From: Planktothrix sp. PCC 11201
GTDB taxonomy: Bacteria > Cyanobacteriota > Cyanobacteriia > Cyanobacteriales > Microcoleaceae
NCBI RefSeq assembly: GCF_900009135.1
Contig: NZ_LT797693.1
Location: forward strand, 458,235 to 518,517
Reading direction: 5' to 3'
DNA: 60,283 bases
In this document: positions 9,501 to 19,039 of the stretch, in pieces
Position numbering within the stretch: position 1 is the first letter of the stretch
Layout: each line of letters starts with the position of its first letter
The notes under the pieces: generated by a model
What the model saw: the letters and a program-made list of their open reading frames with translations, nothing else
Told to the model about the DNA's origin: nothing
The model's database searches: none
Made by a program: the position numbers and the translations under genes

Positions 9501-11897
9501 GGTTTGCAAATAAACCAATGCGGCAACATAAGCGGTAGATGCCTTGGCTTTTCGTCCGGTTATGAGGTTTAATTCCGCTAATTCTTGACGTTCCTGGGGT
9601 GGTTTAATTAAATCTTGACCTTGATTTAAGTGTCTAACAATTTCAAAAATTTTGTCATCCTGCTCAATGTTTGAGGAATTTTTGAGTAATAATTGCCCAA
9701 TTTTGAGATGGGTGGCTTGCTTTTTGTCATCGGGAATCAAAGAATAGGCCGCTTGTTGAACGCGGTCATGGAGGAATCTATAATTGGCATGGGTAGCCAC
9801 ATCATCGACGGTGCAAATATTATCATTTTGCCGGAAAAATTTATAAACTTCCGTTGTGGCAATAATTAAGCCTTCTTCTAATGCTTTCCACAGTTGATCC
9901 GCCATCAATGCCGGGGAGTTATCGGTTTCTGAAACGATGGCTAAAGTGGCTAAATCAAACTGAGATCCGATACAAGCGGCTAATTTGAGAACGTCTTGGG
10001 TTTCTGTTGGTAATTTCCGTAATTGCAACGCCATAAATTCAACCACATCATCGGTAATGGCTAAGGCTTTAATATTAGCAATATCACATTGCCAATGCTG
10101 AATCTCCCAATTAAAGGTAATTAATTTTTCGTCATATAAGGCTTTAAGAAACTGTACGGCAAAAAAGGGATTTCCTTTAGTTTTTTGATAAACATTCTGG
10201 GTTAAAGGTTGGGCTAGGGGTAATTCACAATGGAGTGTATCGGCCACTAATCGATTGAGATCGGATTCACTTAGGGGGGGTAAAGTAATGGTATTGACCG
10301 TAGCTCCACTTTTAACAATTCGATCTATGGTTAACATAAGGGGATGAATCGGTGAGACTTCGTTATCTCGATAGGCTCCTAATATCAATAAATTTCCCGT
10401 ATCTTGCATTAATAGTTGCAGCAAATTCAAAGAAGCAGAATCTGCCCATTGCAAATCGTCCAAAAATATAACTAAAGGCTGTTCTTTCGTGCTGAAGATC
10501 CCGACAAATTTCTGCATCAATAAATTAAAGCGATTTTGAGCCGCATTCCCAGAAATTTCTGGGGCTTGAGGTTGTTTCCCAATGATATTTTCTAGCTCGG
10601 GAATTACCTCAATTAAAACTTGTCCATTCTCTCCTAATTCTGCTAATATTTTATCCTTCCAGATTTGCAATTGAATATCCGAATCCGATAATAATTGCCG
10701 CATTAAGTCGCGGAAGGCTTGCACAAATCCCGAAAAGGGAATGTTCCGTTGAAATTGGTCATATTTGCCTTTAATAAAATATCCCCGTTGTCGGACAATG
10801 GGTTTATGAACTTCATTAATAACGGCTGTTTTTCCAATCCCAGAAAATCCGGCAACGAGCATGATTTCACTACTGGATAGGGGGAAATTTTCTCCCTTTT
10901 GCGACGATGAAGATAGTGACGCAACTCTTTCAAAAGCAGCTAAGAGTTGATCCACTTCTCGTTCCCTACCGTATAGTTTTTCGGGAATTAGAAAACGGTC
11001 TGTAATATCTTGGTTTCCTAATTCAAAAAAGTCTATTTGACCCGTTATTTTAAGTTGAGTCAAACATTTCTCTAAATCATATTTAATTCCCAGGGCGCTC
11101 TGATAGCGGTTTTCGGCATTTTTTGCCATCAACTTCTTAACAATTTTTGATAAAATCAGGGGGATTTCTCGATTAATTTGATGAATCGGTCTGGGTTTTT
11201 TAGCCAGATGACAATGGACTAATTCCATGGCATTTTCAGCAGAAAAGGGTAATATTCCCGTTAACAATTCATAAAAAGTGATGCCCAGGGAATAAAAATC
11301 ACTCCGATAATCAATCCCTCGATTCATCCGTCCCGTTTGTTCGGGGGAAAGATAAGGTAATGTCCCTTCTAAGATATTGGGATTCTGAATTTCTTGGCTT
11401 TCTTTGGGTAACAGGGAAGAAATACTAAAGTCAATTAATTTAATTTGTTTGGTATCGGGATGAATCAGAATATTAGCGGGTTTGATATCTTTATGAATGA
11501 CTCGATTTTGGTAAAGATAGTGTAGGGTATCGGCGAGTTTGATAGCGATTTCCAGAAATTCAGTTAAAGGTAAATATTTAGATTGAGAATTTTCCTTTGT
11601 GGCGTTTTGCAGATAATGGGAGAGGGAAATTCCACCAAAATCTTCCATCACTAAGGCATAGCCATTGTGATAGATTTCTAGGTTTAAGGGTTTAATAATA
11701 TGGGGAAAGTCGAGATTTTTAGCAATGGTATATTGGTTACGAAATTGGACGAGTTCATGAAAAGTTGGATACTCGTTTCGCAGGAATTTGATCACAACAG
11801 TTGCTTGGTCGTCGGTACGGATACCTCGATATACGAGGGTGCGAGTTCCTGCGTATAATTGCTCTGTAATTTGATAACCCACTAAGTTGACGACCAT
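6513..11897 (-). CDS. Giant Ser/Thr kinase - AAA ATPase - GAF - histidine kinase hybrid (copy 1)
   Basis: About 1794 residues from the ATG at 11897; the upstream in-frame GTG at 11927 lacks the paralogue-like start and lies only 6 bases from the preceding stop. Domains in order: protein kinase (about 8-270; invariant Lys in VVIKFLRN, HKDIKPAN catalytic loop, DFS in place of DFG), AAA ATPase (P-loop GFSGIGKT, Walker B LVIFLDDLQWAD), a long TPR-like helical region, GAF, then HisKA (VAGVAHEINNP, His about 1543) and HATPase (DNGIGIS, GTGLGLAI). This is the HstK-type cyanobacterial/myxobacterial signalling architecture, presumably cytoplasmic with both Ser/Thr and His kinase outputs. It probably forms an operon with the paralogue 37 bases upstream. 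Ligand and target are unknown. Confidence 0.93.
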   Translation of the reverse strand: MVVNLVGYQITEQLYAGTRTLVYRGIRTDDQATVVIKFLRNEYPTFHELVQFRNQYTIAKNLDFPHIIKPLNLEIYHNGYALVMEDFGGISLSHYLQNATKENSQSKYLPLTEFLEIAIKLADTLHYLYQNRVIHKDIKPANILIHPDTKQIKLIDFSISSLLPKESQEIQNPNILEGTLPYLSPEQTGRMNRGIDYRSDFYSLGITFYELLTGILPFSAENAMELVHCHLAKKPRPIHQINREIPLILSKIVKKLMAKNAENRYQSALGIKYDLEKCLTQLKITGQIDFFELGNQDITDRFLIPEKLYGREREVDQLLAAFERVASLSSSSQKGENFPLSSSEIMLVAGFSGIGKTAVINEVHKPIVRQRGYFIKGKYDQFQRNIPFSGFVQAFRDLMRQLLSDSDIQLQIWKDKILAELGENGQVLIEVIPELENIIGKQPQAPEISGNAAQNRFNLLMQKFVGIFSTKEQPLVIFLDDLQWADSASLNLLQLLMQDTGNLLILGAYRDNEVSPIHPLMLTIDRIVKSGATVNTITLPPLSESDLNRLVADTLHCELPLAQPLTQNVYQKTKGNPFFAVQFLKALYDEKLITFNWEIQHWQCDIANIKALAITDDVVEFMALQLRKLPTETQDVLKLAACIGSQFDLATLAIVSETDNSPALMADQLWKALEEGLIIATTEVYKFFRQNDNICTVDDVATHANYRFLHDRVQQAAYSLIPDDKKQATHLKIGQLLLKNSSNIEQDDKIFEIVRHLNQGQDLIKPPQERQELAELNLITGRKAKASTAYVAALVYLQTAMELLTAECWQNQYELTLNIYIDTAEAQYLNLDFEESLKLAEVAMQTANSLLDKVKVYELQMQIHIAQLEMLTAVNIGLEVLEKLTISLLTIDVEKELIIDLPHLDRLDELPIMTDPNKLAAMQILKILCAPVFMAKPEIFPQIIITMINLCLQHGNSGISSFAYGFYGLLLVGFGQLDRGYHAGLIALKLLEKFNAKDLKAKVYNLFNSNIRTWKEHPRNSVEPLREAVQAGLEVGDLEWGGYSAANLSSYLFFTADNLGSSVGEQKVYIDLCIHIKQEIPTHFSQIWRQLGLNLQGESADPLLLIGESFDEAKILPRMIEAKSGNVLFIFYVAKTILLYLLGDSRQALKNVEFAQEQAGAAFGFMQVVFLNFYHSLALLNLYAKVPQSEQQNYLAQVNINQEKMKFWAENAPQVNQHKYDLVEAEKARVLGMNWQAAEFYEQAILGAKKQSYICEEGLAQELAAQFCLGWGKEHLARDYMIEAYYIYSRWGAKAKIDALEKHYPRLLAPILQQPNAAHSFQETIARGTLTSTKTSTSSSEVLDLPTLLKASQAISGEIQLDKLLTTLLEIVIANAGASKCVLLIKQDQALKLVGLVESEKSPQLLSSVPLELSPDIPISLVNNVKRTLQPLVLADARIRADFAADFYIKKHQPISILCIPIINQRQLIGILYLENNLTVGAFTSDRVEVLNLICSQAAISLENARLYQASQQALTDLQHAQIQIIQSEKMSALGSLVAGVAHEINNPVGFLSGNIQPALDYIHDLFRLLDLVQKKYPELDSEVQQEISAIELDYIREDLPKLVGSMAEGVKRIQDISMSLRNFSRADKDYPVACNIHDGIDSTLMILRHRLKANEKRPEIQVIKDYGDLPQIQCYAGQLNQVFMNILSNAIDALEQSNQGLSYGKIHNQIRVKTELSSDQKQVIIWIKDNGIGISKEVQEKIFDHLFTTKEVGKGTGLGLAIARQIIVEKHSGTLTVNSSLDQGSEFTILIPC

Positions 11898-11933
11898 GGT
11901 TATAACCTTTTTAATTGGGTGGATCACTCCAGA

Positions 11934-14900
11934 TTAACAAGGAATTGAAATCATGAATTCCGTACCTTCACCCAGACTTGAACTTAACTCTATTATACCA
12001 GAGTGTTTTTCCACAATAATCTGTCGAGCGATCGCCAATCCTAAACCCGTACCTTTACCTACTTCTTTAGTGGTAAACAAATGATCAAATACCTGTTCCT
12101 GAACCTCTGGACTCATGCCAATACCATTATCTTTAATCCGTATAATTACCTGTTTTTGATCCTGAGATAACTCAGTTTTAATTATAATTTGATTATTAAT
12201 CTCCCCATAACTCTGTCCTTGATTCGATTGTTCTAAAGCATCGATCGCATTACTTAAAATATTCATAAACACCTGATTCAGTTGTCCCGCGTAACATTGG
12301 AATTGGGGCAAACTGCCATAATCCTTAATTACTTGAATTTCCGGGCGTTTCTCATTGGCTTTGAGGCGATGTTTGAGAATCATCAAGGTGCTATCAATGC
12401 CATCATGAATATTACAGGCAATGGGGTGATCGCTATCCCCACGGGAAAAGGTTCTGAGGCTAACACTCATATCTTGAATTCGCTTCACCCCTTCCCGCAT
12501 CGAACCGATTAATTTTGGTAAATCTTCCCTGATATAATCGAGATCAATCGCTTCTATTTCCGCTTGAATTTCTGCATCCGGTTGGGAGTATTTTTTCTGA
12601 TATAAATTAATTAACTCTAACAGGTCTTTGATATAATTCAGGATGGGTGGAATATTGCACTTGAGAAAACTCACGGGATTATTAATTTCATGGGCAACCC
12701 CGGCTACTAAATTTCCTAAAGCCGACATTTTTTCGTTCTGCACCAGTTGGAGTTGCATGGTTTGTAGTTCTTGTAGCGTTCTCTCCAATTCCTGAGATTT
12801 TTGTCGGAGATTATCTTCCGCCCGTTTGCGAGCATCAATATCGGTGCAAGTACCAATCCATTCTTTCACACTCCCGTCTGTGCTGAGGATCGGAACCCCT
12901 TGAACATCAAAATAACGGTAAATGCCATCAGCCCCTCGAATGCGGTACTGAGTTCGGTATATACTCTTGGTTTCAATGGCCTGAAGCCAAAGTTTAGTAG
13001 TATGCTCAAGATCATCGGGATGTAGAGCATTTAGCCATCCGGTTCCCTGGACTTCTTCCTGGGTCTGTCCCGTATAGGCAATCCAGTGGACGGTATCGAG
13101 GTTTTCCCCTTCAGAGTTTGCCAGCCAGATAATCTGGGAAGTGGCGGTTGCTAGATAGCGATAGCGAGATTCACTAACTTGAAGTTTCTCTAAAGATTGT
13201 TCTAGCTGTTGAGCATAGGTTTGGGATTCTTGATAGAGTCGGCCATTTTCTAGGGAAATTGCCGCTTGGGAACAGAGGAATTTGAGTAATTCGACACGAT
13301 CGCTGGTAAATGCACCGACGGCTAAATTATTTTCTAAATATAAAATCCCAATTAACTGACCTTGATGGATAATGGGAACACAAATAATACTTTTTGGGCG
13401 ATTTTTTTGAATATAAGGATCGGCGATAAAGCGATTACTAATTCTGGCATCTGTTAGGACTAGCGGTTTTAAATTTCTCTTAACATTATTAATCACCGTA
13501 ATCGGTACTTCTAAGCTCAACTCTAAAGCCACGGAGGATAGGATTTGGGGTGATTTCCCATCTTCTAAGAGGGCAGCTACTTTGAATACTTCCTCTTGTT
13601 TAAGCAGTAATACACCCTTATTTGCACCCGCATTAGTAATTACGATTTCTAATAGAGTCACCAGGAGTTTTTTAAGTTCAATTTCGCTAGAAATAGCCTG
13701 AGAGGCTTTGAGTAAAGTTGTTAAATCCAGAACTTCAGACATACTACTCGAACTATAAGTAGACATCTTTACCCCTTGGGTGATAGTTTCTTCTAATAAA
13801 TCCGCCGGGCGAGATTGTTGCAGAATCGGCATCAGCAATTCAGGATAGCATTTTTCTAAATCAGCAACTTTGGCTTTAGCTCCCCATTTGGCATAACAAT
13901 AATAGGCTTCTGTGCAATATCCAGCTGCCACTTTTTCCTTACCCCAAGCGAGATAAAATTGAGCCGCCAGTTCATTTCCTATAGCTTCTCCTTGAATCGA
14001 TTCATTGACTTTAGCGGCCGTAATCGCCTGATCATAATCCTCTATTGCCTGGGCAAAATTGCCAGAAATCCGATCTATTTCTGCATTGACTAAACTGGAT
14101 AAATGTAAGAAATTAACCGGATTATTATGTGACCAAATTCCGAGTTGTTGCCGATACCTAGAAATTTTATCCCAACAGTCTTGTTTTTGGTTTTCTGGGA
14201 GGGTGGGATAACGTTTAATTAATAACAGGGCATGAATAAAACAATGGTGAACATAGGGTAACAACCCTTGGGGTGCTACATTAATAATTTCGGCATCCGC
14301 TTGCTCACTGTAATAAAATGCTTTTTCAAACTGTTCATGAACAAATAGTAATTGGCTTTTCAAGATATTGAAAATACAAATCACTTGCCAATTTTTATGG
14401 TCATGACATTGCTGCAAATAATCCGATTCCTTAAGATTAGGTGTATTTCCAATCCATTCCGCTAAGAGAATTTGACCCCCCAGAAATAAATCAATCGCCC
14501 ACTGATTTTTATATTTCTGACTAAAAGTTAAGGATTCTGTAATTTCACGCAGAAGTTGTTCCAGGAAAACACTTTGATAAAACCGACAATACATATTATG
14601 CCCAAAGGCATAGGCAGCATATTGCAAATTACTCGACTCTAAACCAACTCGATAGGATGAGAGATAATCTTCACTGGCAATTTTTAGCGGATGTGACCAA
14701 TGTCTTAAGGAACTTCCAATCATCAAATAAGCCACACTTTCGGCGGATTTATTATTAAAAATTTGCATTAAATCGAGGGTGACATCAATTAATTGGTTCG
14801 TATTTTCATAATGATTCAACGCATAGCCCCGTAAGCCTCCAAAGGCAGGATAAATATATCCAATCTCCGGTGTATTGCCATATTTCAAGCACAAATTGAC

Positions 14901-17729
14901 GGCTTTTGCACAGATTACCGACCATAATCTTTGATGGGAACGATAGGTGGGTGGCCCCATGGCAATTAATAATTTGATTGCCATTTTTGGTTCTATTTCT
15001 GTCATAATCGGTAAATGAACCAAGTCAGAAAATTGGCGATTTTTTAAGGCTTCTTGTACCAGGAAAAGTTCGGAATCTCGCACCCTATCCAAATTTTCTT
15101 CTGGCAAATCAATATTTACTAAAGCCAGGGCTTGACGACCCGCTTTAATTGCTTCTGGATACTTGGCTTGCATCGTATATTGAACAATAGCCATATTATA
15201 AATTTCGGCTTTTTCTAGGGGCAATTTTGCCTGGTTTAAAGCCTCTTGCAGCCAGTGTTCTGCTGAGTCAAAGTTTCCTTTAAAATACTCAAGTTCGGCT
15301 CGTTCTTTAAATAAGCTTAGGCTCAAATCATAATGGTTTTCCCAAGCATCCGTGGGTAAAAGTTCCATTGCCGTTGCAATATAGTTAAAGGCATCAGAAT
15401 AGGCGGTCGAGGCCTTAGCCTTCATTCCGGCGAGTAAATTTAGTCTAGCTAATTCTTCTTTTTGACGGGCTTGAGTGATTAAGCCCTTGCCAATGTTTAA
15501 GTGATTAACAATTTCAAAAATTCGTTCTTCTCGTTCTACTAAAGAGAAATTTTGTAACAGCAATGTTCCAATATTAAAATGAGTGGTTTGTTTTTCTTCT
15601 GGGGCAATTAAACAATAGGCTGCTTGTTGAACCCGGTCATGTAAAAATCGATAGGTCGGATTCATTGACGTATTCAGGGCTTCTTCTCTATCGGTTTCAG
15701 TAAAGAATTTATAGATTTTGGTAGTCGGAATGACTAAACCTTTTTGTAATGCTTCCCATAAAGTCTTTGCCGTTGTTGCGGCTGATTTCTCACTGATAAT
15801 ACCCAGGGTATTCAAATCAAATTCAGCCCCAATACAAGCGGCTAATTTCAGAACTTCTTGGGTATCCGTTGCTAATTTCTGTAATTGCCATGCCATAAAT
15901 TCCACCACATCATCGGTGAGAGATAGGGCTTCAACTTGGGCAATATCACATTGCCAATACCGAGTTTCCCAATTAAAGCTAATCAACCTTTCACTATGCA
16001 AAACCTTGAGAAACTGAGTGGTAAAAAAAGGATTTCCCTGGGTTTTTTGATAGATTAATTTTGTTAACGGTTGGGCAAGGGGTAATTCACAATTAATGGT
16101 ATCGGCTACCAAATGATTGAGATGAGGTTGGGTTAACGGGGGTAAAGTGATGGTATTAATAGTTGCTCCCGTTTTGAGCATTTCATTAACCGTTAAAATG
16201 AAAGGATGGACGGGAGAAACTTCATTATCTCGATAGGCTCCTAAGATTAATAAATAGCCTAAGCTATCTTGCATTAATAATTTGAGTAAATTCAAGGAAG
16301 CGGAATCTGACCATTGTAAGTCATCTAAAAAGAGGACGAGGGGATGTTCTTGGCGGGTGAAGACCTGGACAAATTTTTGAAACAGTAAATTAAAGCGATT
16401 CTGGGCGGCTGTACCGGATAATTCCAGGGCGGGGGGCTGTTTCCCGATGATATTTTCTAACTCGGGAATTACCTCAATTAAAACTTGTCCGTTTTCGCCA
16501 ATGGCTTCTATAATTTTTGTTTTCCAAGTTTGAATTTTGGGATCGGATTCTGATAATAACTGCCCCATTAAGTCTCGGAATGCTTGTACAAAAGCCCCTA
16601 GGGGAATCTGTTGATTAAATTGATCATATTTGCCTTTAATAAAATAGCCCCGTTGTCGGACAATCGGTTTATGAACTTCGTTAATTACGGCGGTTTTGCC
16701 AATACCAGAAAACCCTGCCACTAGCATCATTTCTGTGCTATTAATATTAACTCGCTCAAAGGCATCAAGGAGTTGCTTGACTTCCTGTTCTCGACCATAG
16801 AGTTTTTCGGGTATAATAAAGTGATCGCTAATATCTTGCTGACCAATTTCAAAGGTATCAATCTGACCAGTGGTTTGCAATTGAGTCAAACAAATCTCTA
16901 AATCATGCTTAATTCCCAAGGCACTTTGATAACGGTCTTCGGCATTTTTTGCCATTAATTTACCGATAATTTCTGACAAAACCATCGGAATATTGGGGTT
17001 AATTTTATGAAGGGGTATGGGTTTTTTGGCGAGATGACAATGGACTAATTCCATGACATCGGCGGATTCAAAGGGAGGTTTTCCGGTTAATAATTGATAG
17101 CAGGTGACCCCCAAGGAATAAAAGTCACTCCGATAATCGATGCCTCGATTCATCCGTCCGGTTTGTTCGGGGGAAATATAGGTTAATGTCCCTTCTAAAA
17201 TATTGGGATTCTGAATTTCTTGGGTTTCTCTCGGCAGCAGGGAAGAAATGCTAAAATCAATTAATTTAACCTGTTTAGTTTCGGGGTTAATTAGAATATT
17301 AGCGGGTTTAATATCTTTATGAATGACTCGATTTTGATAGAGATAATGTAGTGTTTCTGTAAGTTTGATCGTAATTTCGAGAAACTCTATTAAGGGTAAG
17401 AATTTATAGGAGTGACTTTTATCGGTGGTAATATCCAGATATTGACAGAGGGAAATACCCCCAAAGTCTTCCATGACTAAAGCATAACTATTGTGATAGG
17501 CGTGGAGACTCAGGGGTTTGATAATATAGAGAAAATCAAGATTTTTGGCGATGGTATATTGATTGCGAAATTGCACAAGTTCGCTGAAATTGGGGTATTC
17601 ATTTCGCAGAATTTTGATCACGACAGTTACTTGGTCACAATTACGGATACCGCGATAGACTCGGGTGTGCGTACTGGTGTACAATTCTTCCGTGATTTGA
17701 TAATCGGGTAAATTAGTAACAATATCCAT
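11934..17729 (-). CDS. Giant Ser/Thr kinase - AAA ATPase - GAF - PAS - histidine kinase hybrid (copy 2)
   Basis: A 1931-residue paralogue of the next gene, with the same order: kinase (VVIKILRN, HKDIKPAN, LIDFSISS), AAA ATPase (GFSGIGKT; LVLFLDDLQWSD), TPR-like region, GAF, then an extra PAS/PAC domain (around RYRYLATATSQIIWLANSEG to EWIGTCTDIDARKRAE) before HisKA (VAGVAHEINNP) and HATPase. Kinase, AAA, GAF and C-terminal parts are strikingly similar to copy 1; the TPR-like middle is more divergent. Both end in the residues IPC. The ATG start aligns with the start chosen for copy 1. The gene is preceded by palindromic DNA (17772-17869) that may control it. Confidence 0.93.
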   Translation of the reverse strand: MDIVTNLPDYQITEELYTSTHTRVYRGIRNCDQVTVVIKILRNEYPNFSELVQFRNQYTIAKNLDFLYIIKPLSLHAYHNSYALVMEDFGGISLCQYLDITTDKSHSYKFLPLIEFLEITIKLTETLHYLYQNRVIHKDIKPANILINPETKQVKLIDFSISSLLPRETQEIQNPNILEGTLTYISPEQTGRMNRGIDYRSDFYSLGVTCYQLLTGKPPFESADVMELVHCHLAKKPIPLHKINPNIPMVLSEIIGKLMAKNAEDRYQSALGIKHDLEICLTQLQTTGQIDTFEIGQQDISDHFIIPEKLYGREQEVKQLLDAFERVNINSTEMMLVAGFSGIGKTAVINEVHKPIVRQRGYFIKGKYDQFNQQIPLGAFVQAFRDLMGQLLSESDPKIQTWKTKIIEAIGENGQVLIEVIPELENIIGKQPPALELSGTAAQNRFNLLFQKFVQVFTRQEHPLVLFLDDLQWSDSASLNLLKLLMQDSLGYLLILGAYRDNEVSPVHPFILTVNEMLKTGATINTITLPPLTQPHLNHLVADTINCELPLAQPLTKLIYQKTQGNPFFTTQFLKVLHSERLISFNWETRYWQCDIAQVEALSLTDDVVEFMAWQLQKLATDTQEVLKLAACIGAEFDLNTLGIISEKSAATTAKTLWEALQKGLVIPTTKIYKFFTETDREEALNTSMNPTYRFLHDRVQQAAYCLIAPEEKQTTHFNIGTLLLQNFSLVEREERIFEIVNHLNIGKGLITQARQKEELARLNLLAGMKAKASTAYSDAFNYIATAMELLPTDAWENHYDLSLSLFKERAELEYFKGNFDSAEHWLQEALNQAKLPLEKAEIYNMAIVQYTMQAKYPEAIKAGRQALALVNIDLPEENLDRVRDSELFLVQEALKNRQFSDLVHLPIMTEIEPKMAIKLLIAMGPPTYRSHQRLWSVICAKAVNLCLKYGNTPEIGYIYPAFGGLRGYALNHYENTNQLIDVTLDLMQIFNNKSAESVAYLMIGSSLRHWSHPLKIASEDYLSSYRVGLESSNLQYAAYAFGHNMYCRFYQSVFLEQLLREITESLTFSQKYKNQWAIDLFLGGQILLAEWIGNTPNLKESDYLQQCHDHKNWQVICIFNILKSQLLFVHEQFEKAFYYSEQADAEIINVAPQGLLPYVHHCFIHALLLIKRYPTLPENQKQDCWDKISRYRQQLGIWSHNNPVNFLHLSSLVNAEIDRISGNFAQAIEDYDQAITAAKVNESIQGEAIGNELAAQFYLAWGKEKVAAGYCTEAYYCYAKWGAKAKVADLEKCYPELLMPILQQSRPADLLEETITQGVKMSTYSSSSMSEVLDLTTLLKASQAISSEIELKKLLVTLLEIVITNAGANKGVLLLKQEEVFKVAALLEDGKSPQILSSVALELSLEVPITVINNVKRNLKPLVLTDARISNRFIADPYIQKNRPKSIICVPIIHQGQLIGILYLENNLAVGAFTSDRVELLKFLCSQAAISLENGRLYQESQTYAQQLEQSLEKLQVSESRYRYLATATSQIIWLANSEGENLDTVHWIAYTGQTQEEVQGTGWLNALHPDDLEHTTKLWLQAIETKSIYRTQYRIRGADGIYRYFDVQGVPILSTDGSVKEWIGTCTDIDARKRAEDNLRQKSQELERTLQELQTMQLQLVQNEKMSALGNLVAGVAHEINNPVSFLKCNIPPILNYIKDLLELINLYQKKYSQPDAEIQAEIEAIDLDYIREDLPKLIGSMREGVKRIQDMSVSLRTFSRGDSDHPIACNIHDGIDSTLMILKHRLKANEKRPEIQVIKDYGSLPQFQCYAGQLNQVFMNILSNAIDALEQSNQGQSYGEINNQIIIKTELSQDQKQVIIRIKDNGIGMSPEVQEQVFDHLFTTKEVGKGTGLGLAIARQIIVEKHSGIIELSSSLGEGTEFMISIPC

Positions 17730-17771
17730 AACCTAAAAGCCTCTTTTTTGTCTTTAATAGTCTAGTTTTGG

Positions 17772-17806
17772 GAATATTGATATCGCTACCCGTGCAATCA
17801 ATATTC
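17772..17806. promoter_or_regulatory. 10-bp perfect inverted repeat upstream of the hybrid kinase genes
   Basis: GAATATTGAT at 17772-17781 and ATCAATATTC at 17797-17806 form a perfect 10-bp inverted repeat with a 15-base spacer. It begins 42 bases upstream of the start of the 1931-residue kinase gene, so it lies in its promoter or leader and could be an operator or an RNA hairpin. Confidence 0.5.
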
Positions 17807-17817
17807 ACAACCAATAT

Positions 17818-17869
17818 ATTCTGGTAAAAATGATGATGAATTAGGTAGAAACCAGAATTGATTCTGGTT
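17818..17869. promoter_or_regulatory. Triplicated ACCAGAAT half-sites
   Basis: AACCAGAAT / ATTCTGGTT form a 20-bp hyphenated palindrome at 17850-17869, and a further ATTCTGGT half-site lies at 17818-17825. Three identical half-sites in 52 bases suggest a DNA-binding protein site upstream of the kinase operon; the protein is unknown. The rest of 17870-17998 shows nothing recognisable. Confidence 0.4.
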
Positions 17870-17998
17870 ACATTAATCATAACAAAGTGGCTATCGGTGC
17901 TTCCCCCTATTTCCTACAAATAGAGGTTTAAATCTCTTGAATGATTAGACAGCTTTTTGTTAATATTATGGTCTCTCCTCTATTTGTCGTGAATGCTC

Positions 17999-18931
17999 TT
18001 AAACTGACCCAACCGAGGCAATAATAGTCCGGTGACGAGGGCTATTAAAATTAACTGTAGGAGGTTGAAATCCGGCATCTATGATGGCTTGTTCTATGTC
18101 TAAGGTGAAATATTCATCTAAATAGGGTTCTGTACTTTTTAACAAGGTGAAAATATAAGGGGGCATTTTCTTGAACATTTCCGATTTCGGGTTCATATCC
18201 ATAATCGCTAGATGACCCCCTGGACGCAACAACCGCCGCGCTTCTTGCAAGATTTCACGGGTGGGAGATTGGGGTAATTCGTGACAAATTAAACACAGGG
18301 AAACTAAGTCAAAAGAGCCACTGGGTAAACCCGTTGATTCTGCCGTTGCGTGAATCCATTTAGGGGTATATTTCAAATTAGATTGTTTTTGTGTATTATA
18401 AGTGGCGATCGCTAAAAAATAAGGCGATAGATCAACACCAGTGATCTGAGCTTCTGGATAAATTTCTTGCAGGGCAAAGGTACTCATTCCTACACTACAT
18501 CCCAAATCCACAATATCCTGGGGAGGAATGGGCAATTGGGCTTTTAAAAGGTCATGATAACTTCGGCGGAGTTTGGCATCCCCCTTAGCCCCGGCTTCTG
18601 GCCAGATTTTAGCATGAACTGCATAGGCCGCCACTTCCACTTCCACGGCGGCTTGCCAACTTAGGTTTCCCGAATCATAAGCGTGGAAAGAAGTCAGATA
18701 ATAATTAGGATATTGCAGATGGGGGTTTTGGACTTGGGTTAGTTCCCCATCCCAATTCCGGGATAAAAGGGTTTGGGTCTGTTGTCTCCAAGGAACTCCC
18801 ATCGCTTCAGCCCGTTTAATCATCATTTGTCGGGCTTGGTGTTTAGCAAAATTGCTTAAGGGTTTAACGGCTAAAATCCCATTAATGAAGCGGGACATCA
18901 ATTCCGGTTCCGAGGTTGTACTGACCGCCAT
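17999..18931 (-). CDS. Class I SAM-dependent methyltransferase
   Basis: About 310 residues from the ATG at 18931; a GTG at 19000 would add 23 residues. SAM-binding motif I is clear (VDLGCSVGMSTFALQEIYPE), followed by the acidic strand (ITGVDLS), motif II/III (FDLVSLCLICHELP, LLRPGGHLAIMDMNP) and an N-terminal helical domain of about 120 residues. The substrate cannot be told from sequence; the C-terminal layout resembles small-molecule methyltransferases. A GNAT gene lies upstream on the same strand, separated by a small hairpin. Confidence 0.85.
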   Translation of the reverse strand: MAVSTTSEPELMSRFINGILAVKPLSNFAKHQARQMMIKRAEAMGVPWRQQTQTLLSRNWDGELTQVQNPHLQYPNYYLTSFHAYDSGNLSWQAAVEVEVAAYAVHAKIWPEAGAKGDAKLRRSYHDLLKAQLPIPPQDIVDLGCSVGMSTFALQEIYPEAQITGVDLSPYFLAIATYNTQKQSNLKYTPKWIHATAESTGLPSGSFDLVSLCLICHELPQSPTREILQEARRLLRPGGHLAIMDMNPKSEMFKKMPPYIFTLLKSTEPYLDEYFTLDIEQAIIDAGFQPPTVNFNSPRHRTIIASVGSV

Positions 18932-19011
18932 GATTTTGATATCTGATGGATGACTATTCAATCTTCTAGTGTTCCATAATTGGGGATTTTTGTCACCCAC
19001 AAGGGATGTCA

Positions 19012-19030
19012 GGGCGAGAAGACCTCGCCC
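19012..19030. repeat. GGGCGAG hairpin between two minus-strand genes
   Basis: GGGCGAG (19012-19018), a 5-base loop and CTCGCCC (19024-19030) form a short GC-rich hairpin between the GNAT and methyltransferase genes. No T-run follows on either strand, so it looks more like a dispersed palindrome than a terminator. Confidence 0.5.
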
Positions 19031-19039
19031 CTAGCAAGC

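Noticed and set aside
6513-17729. Non-ribosomal or giant biosynthetic gene cluster suggested by gene length
   Set aside because: Domain motifs are those of signalling kinases; there are no adenylation, ketosynthase or carrier domains.
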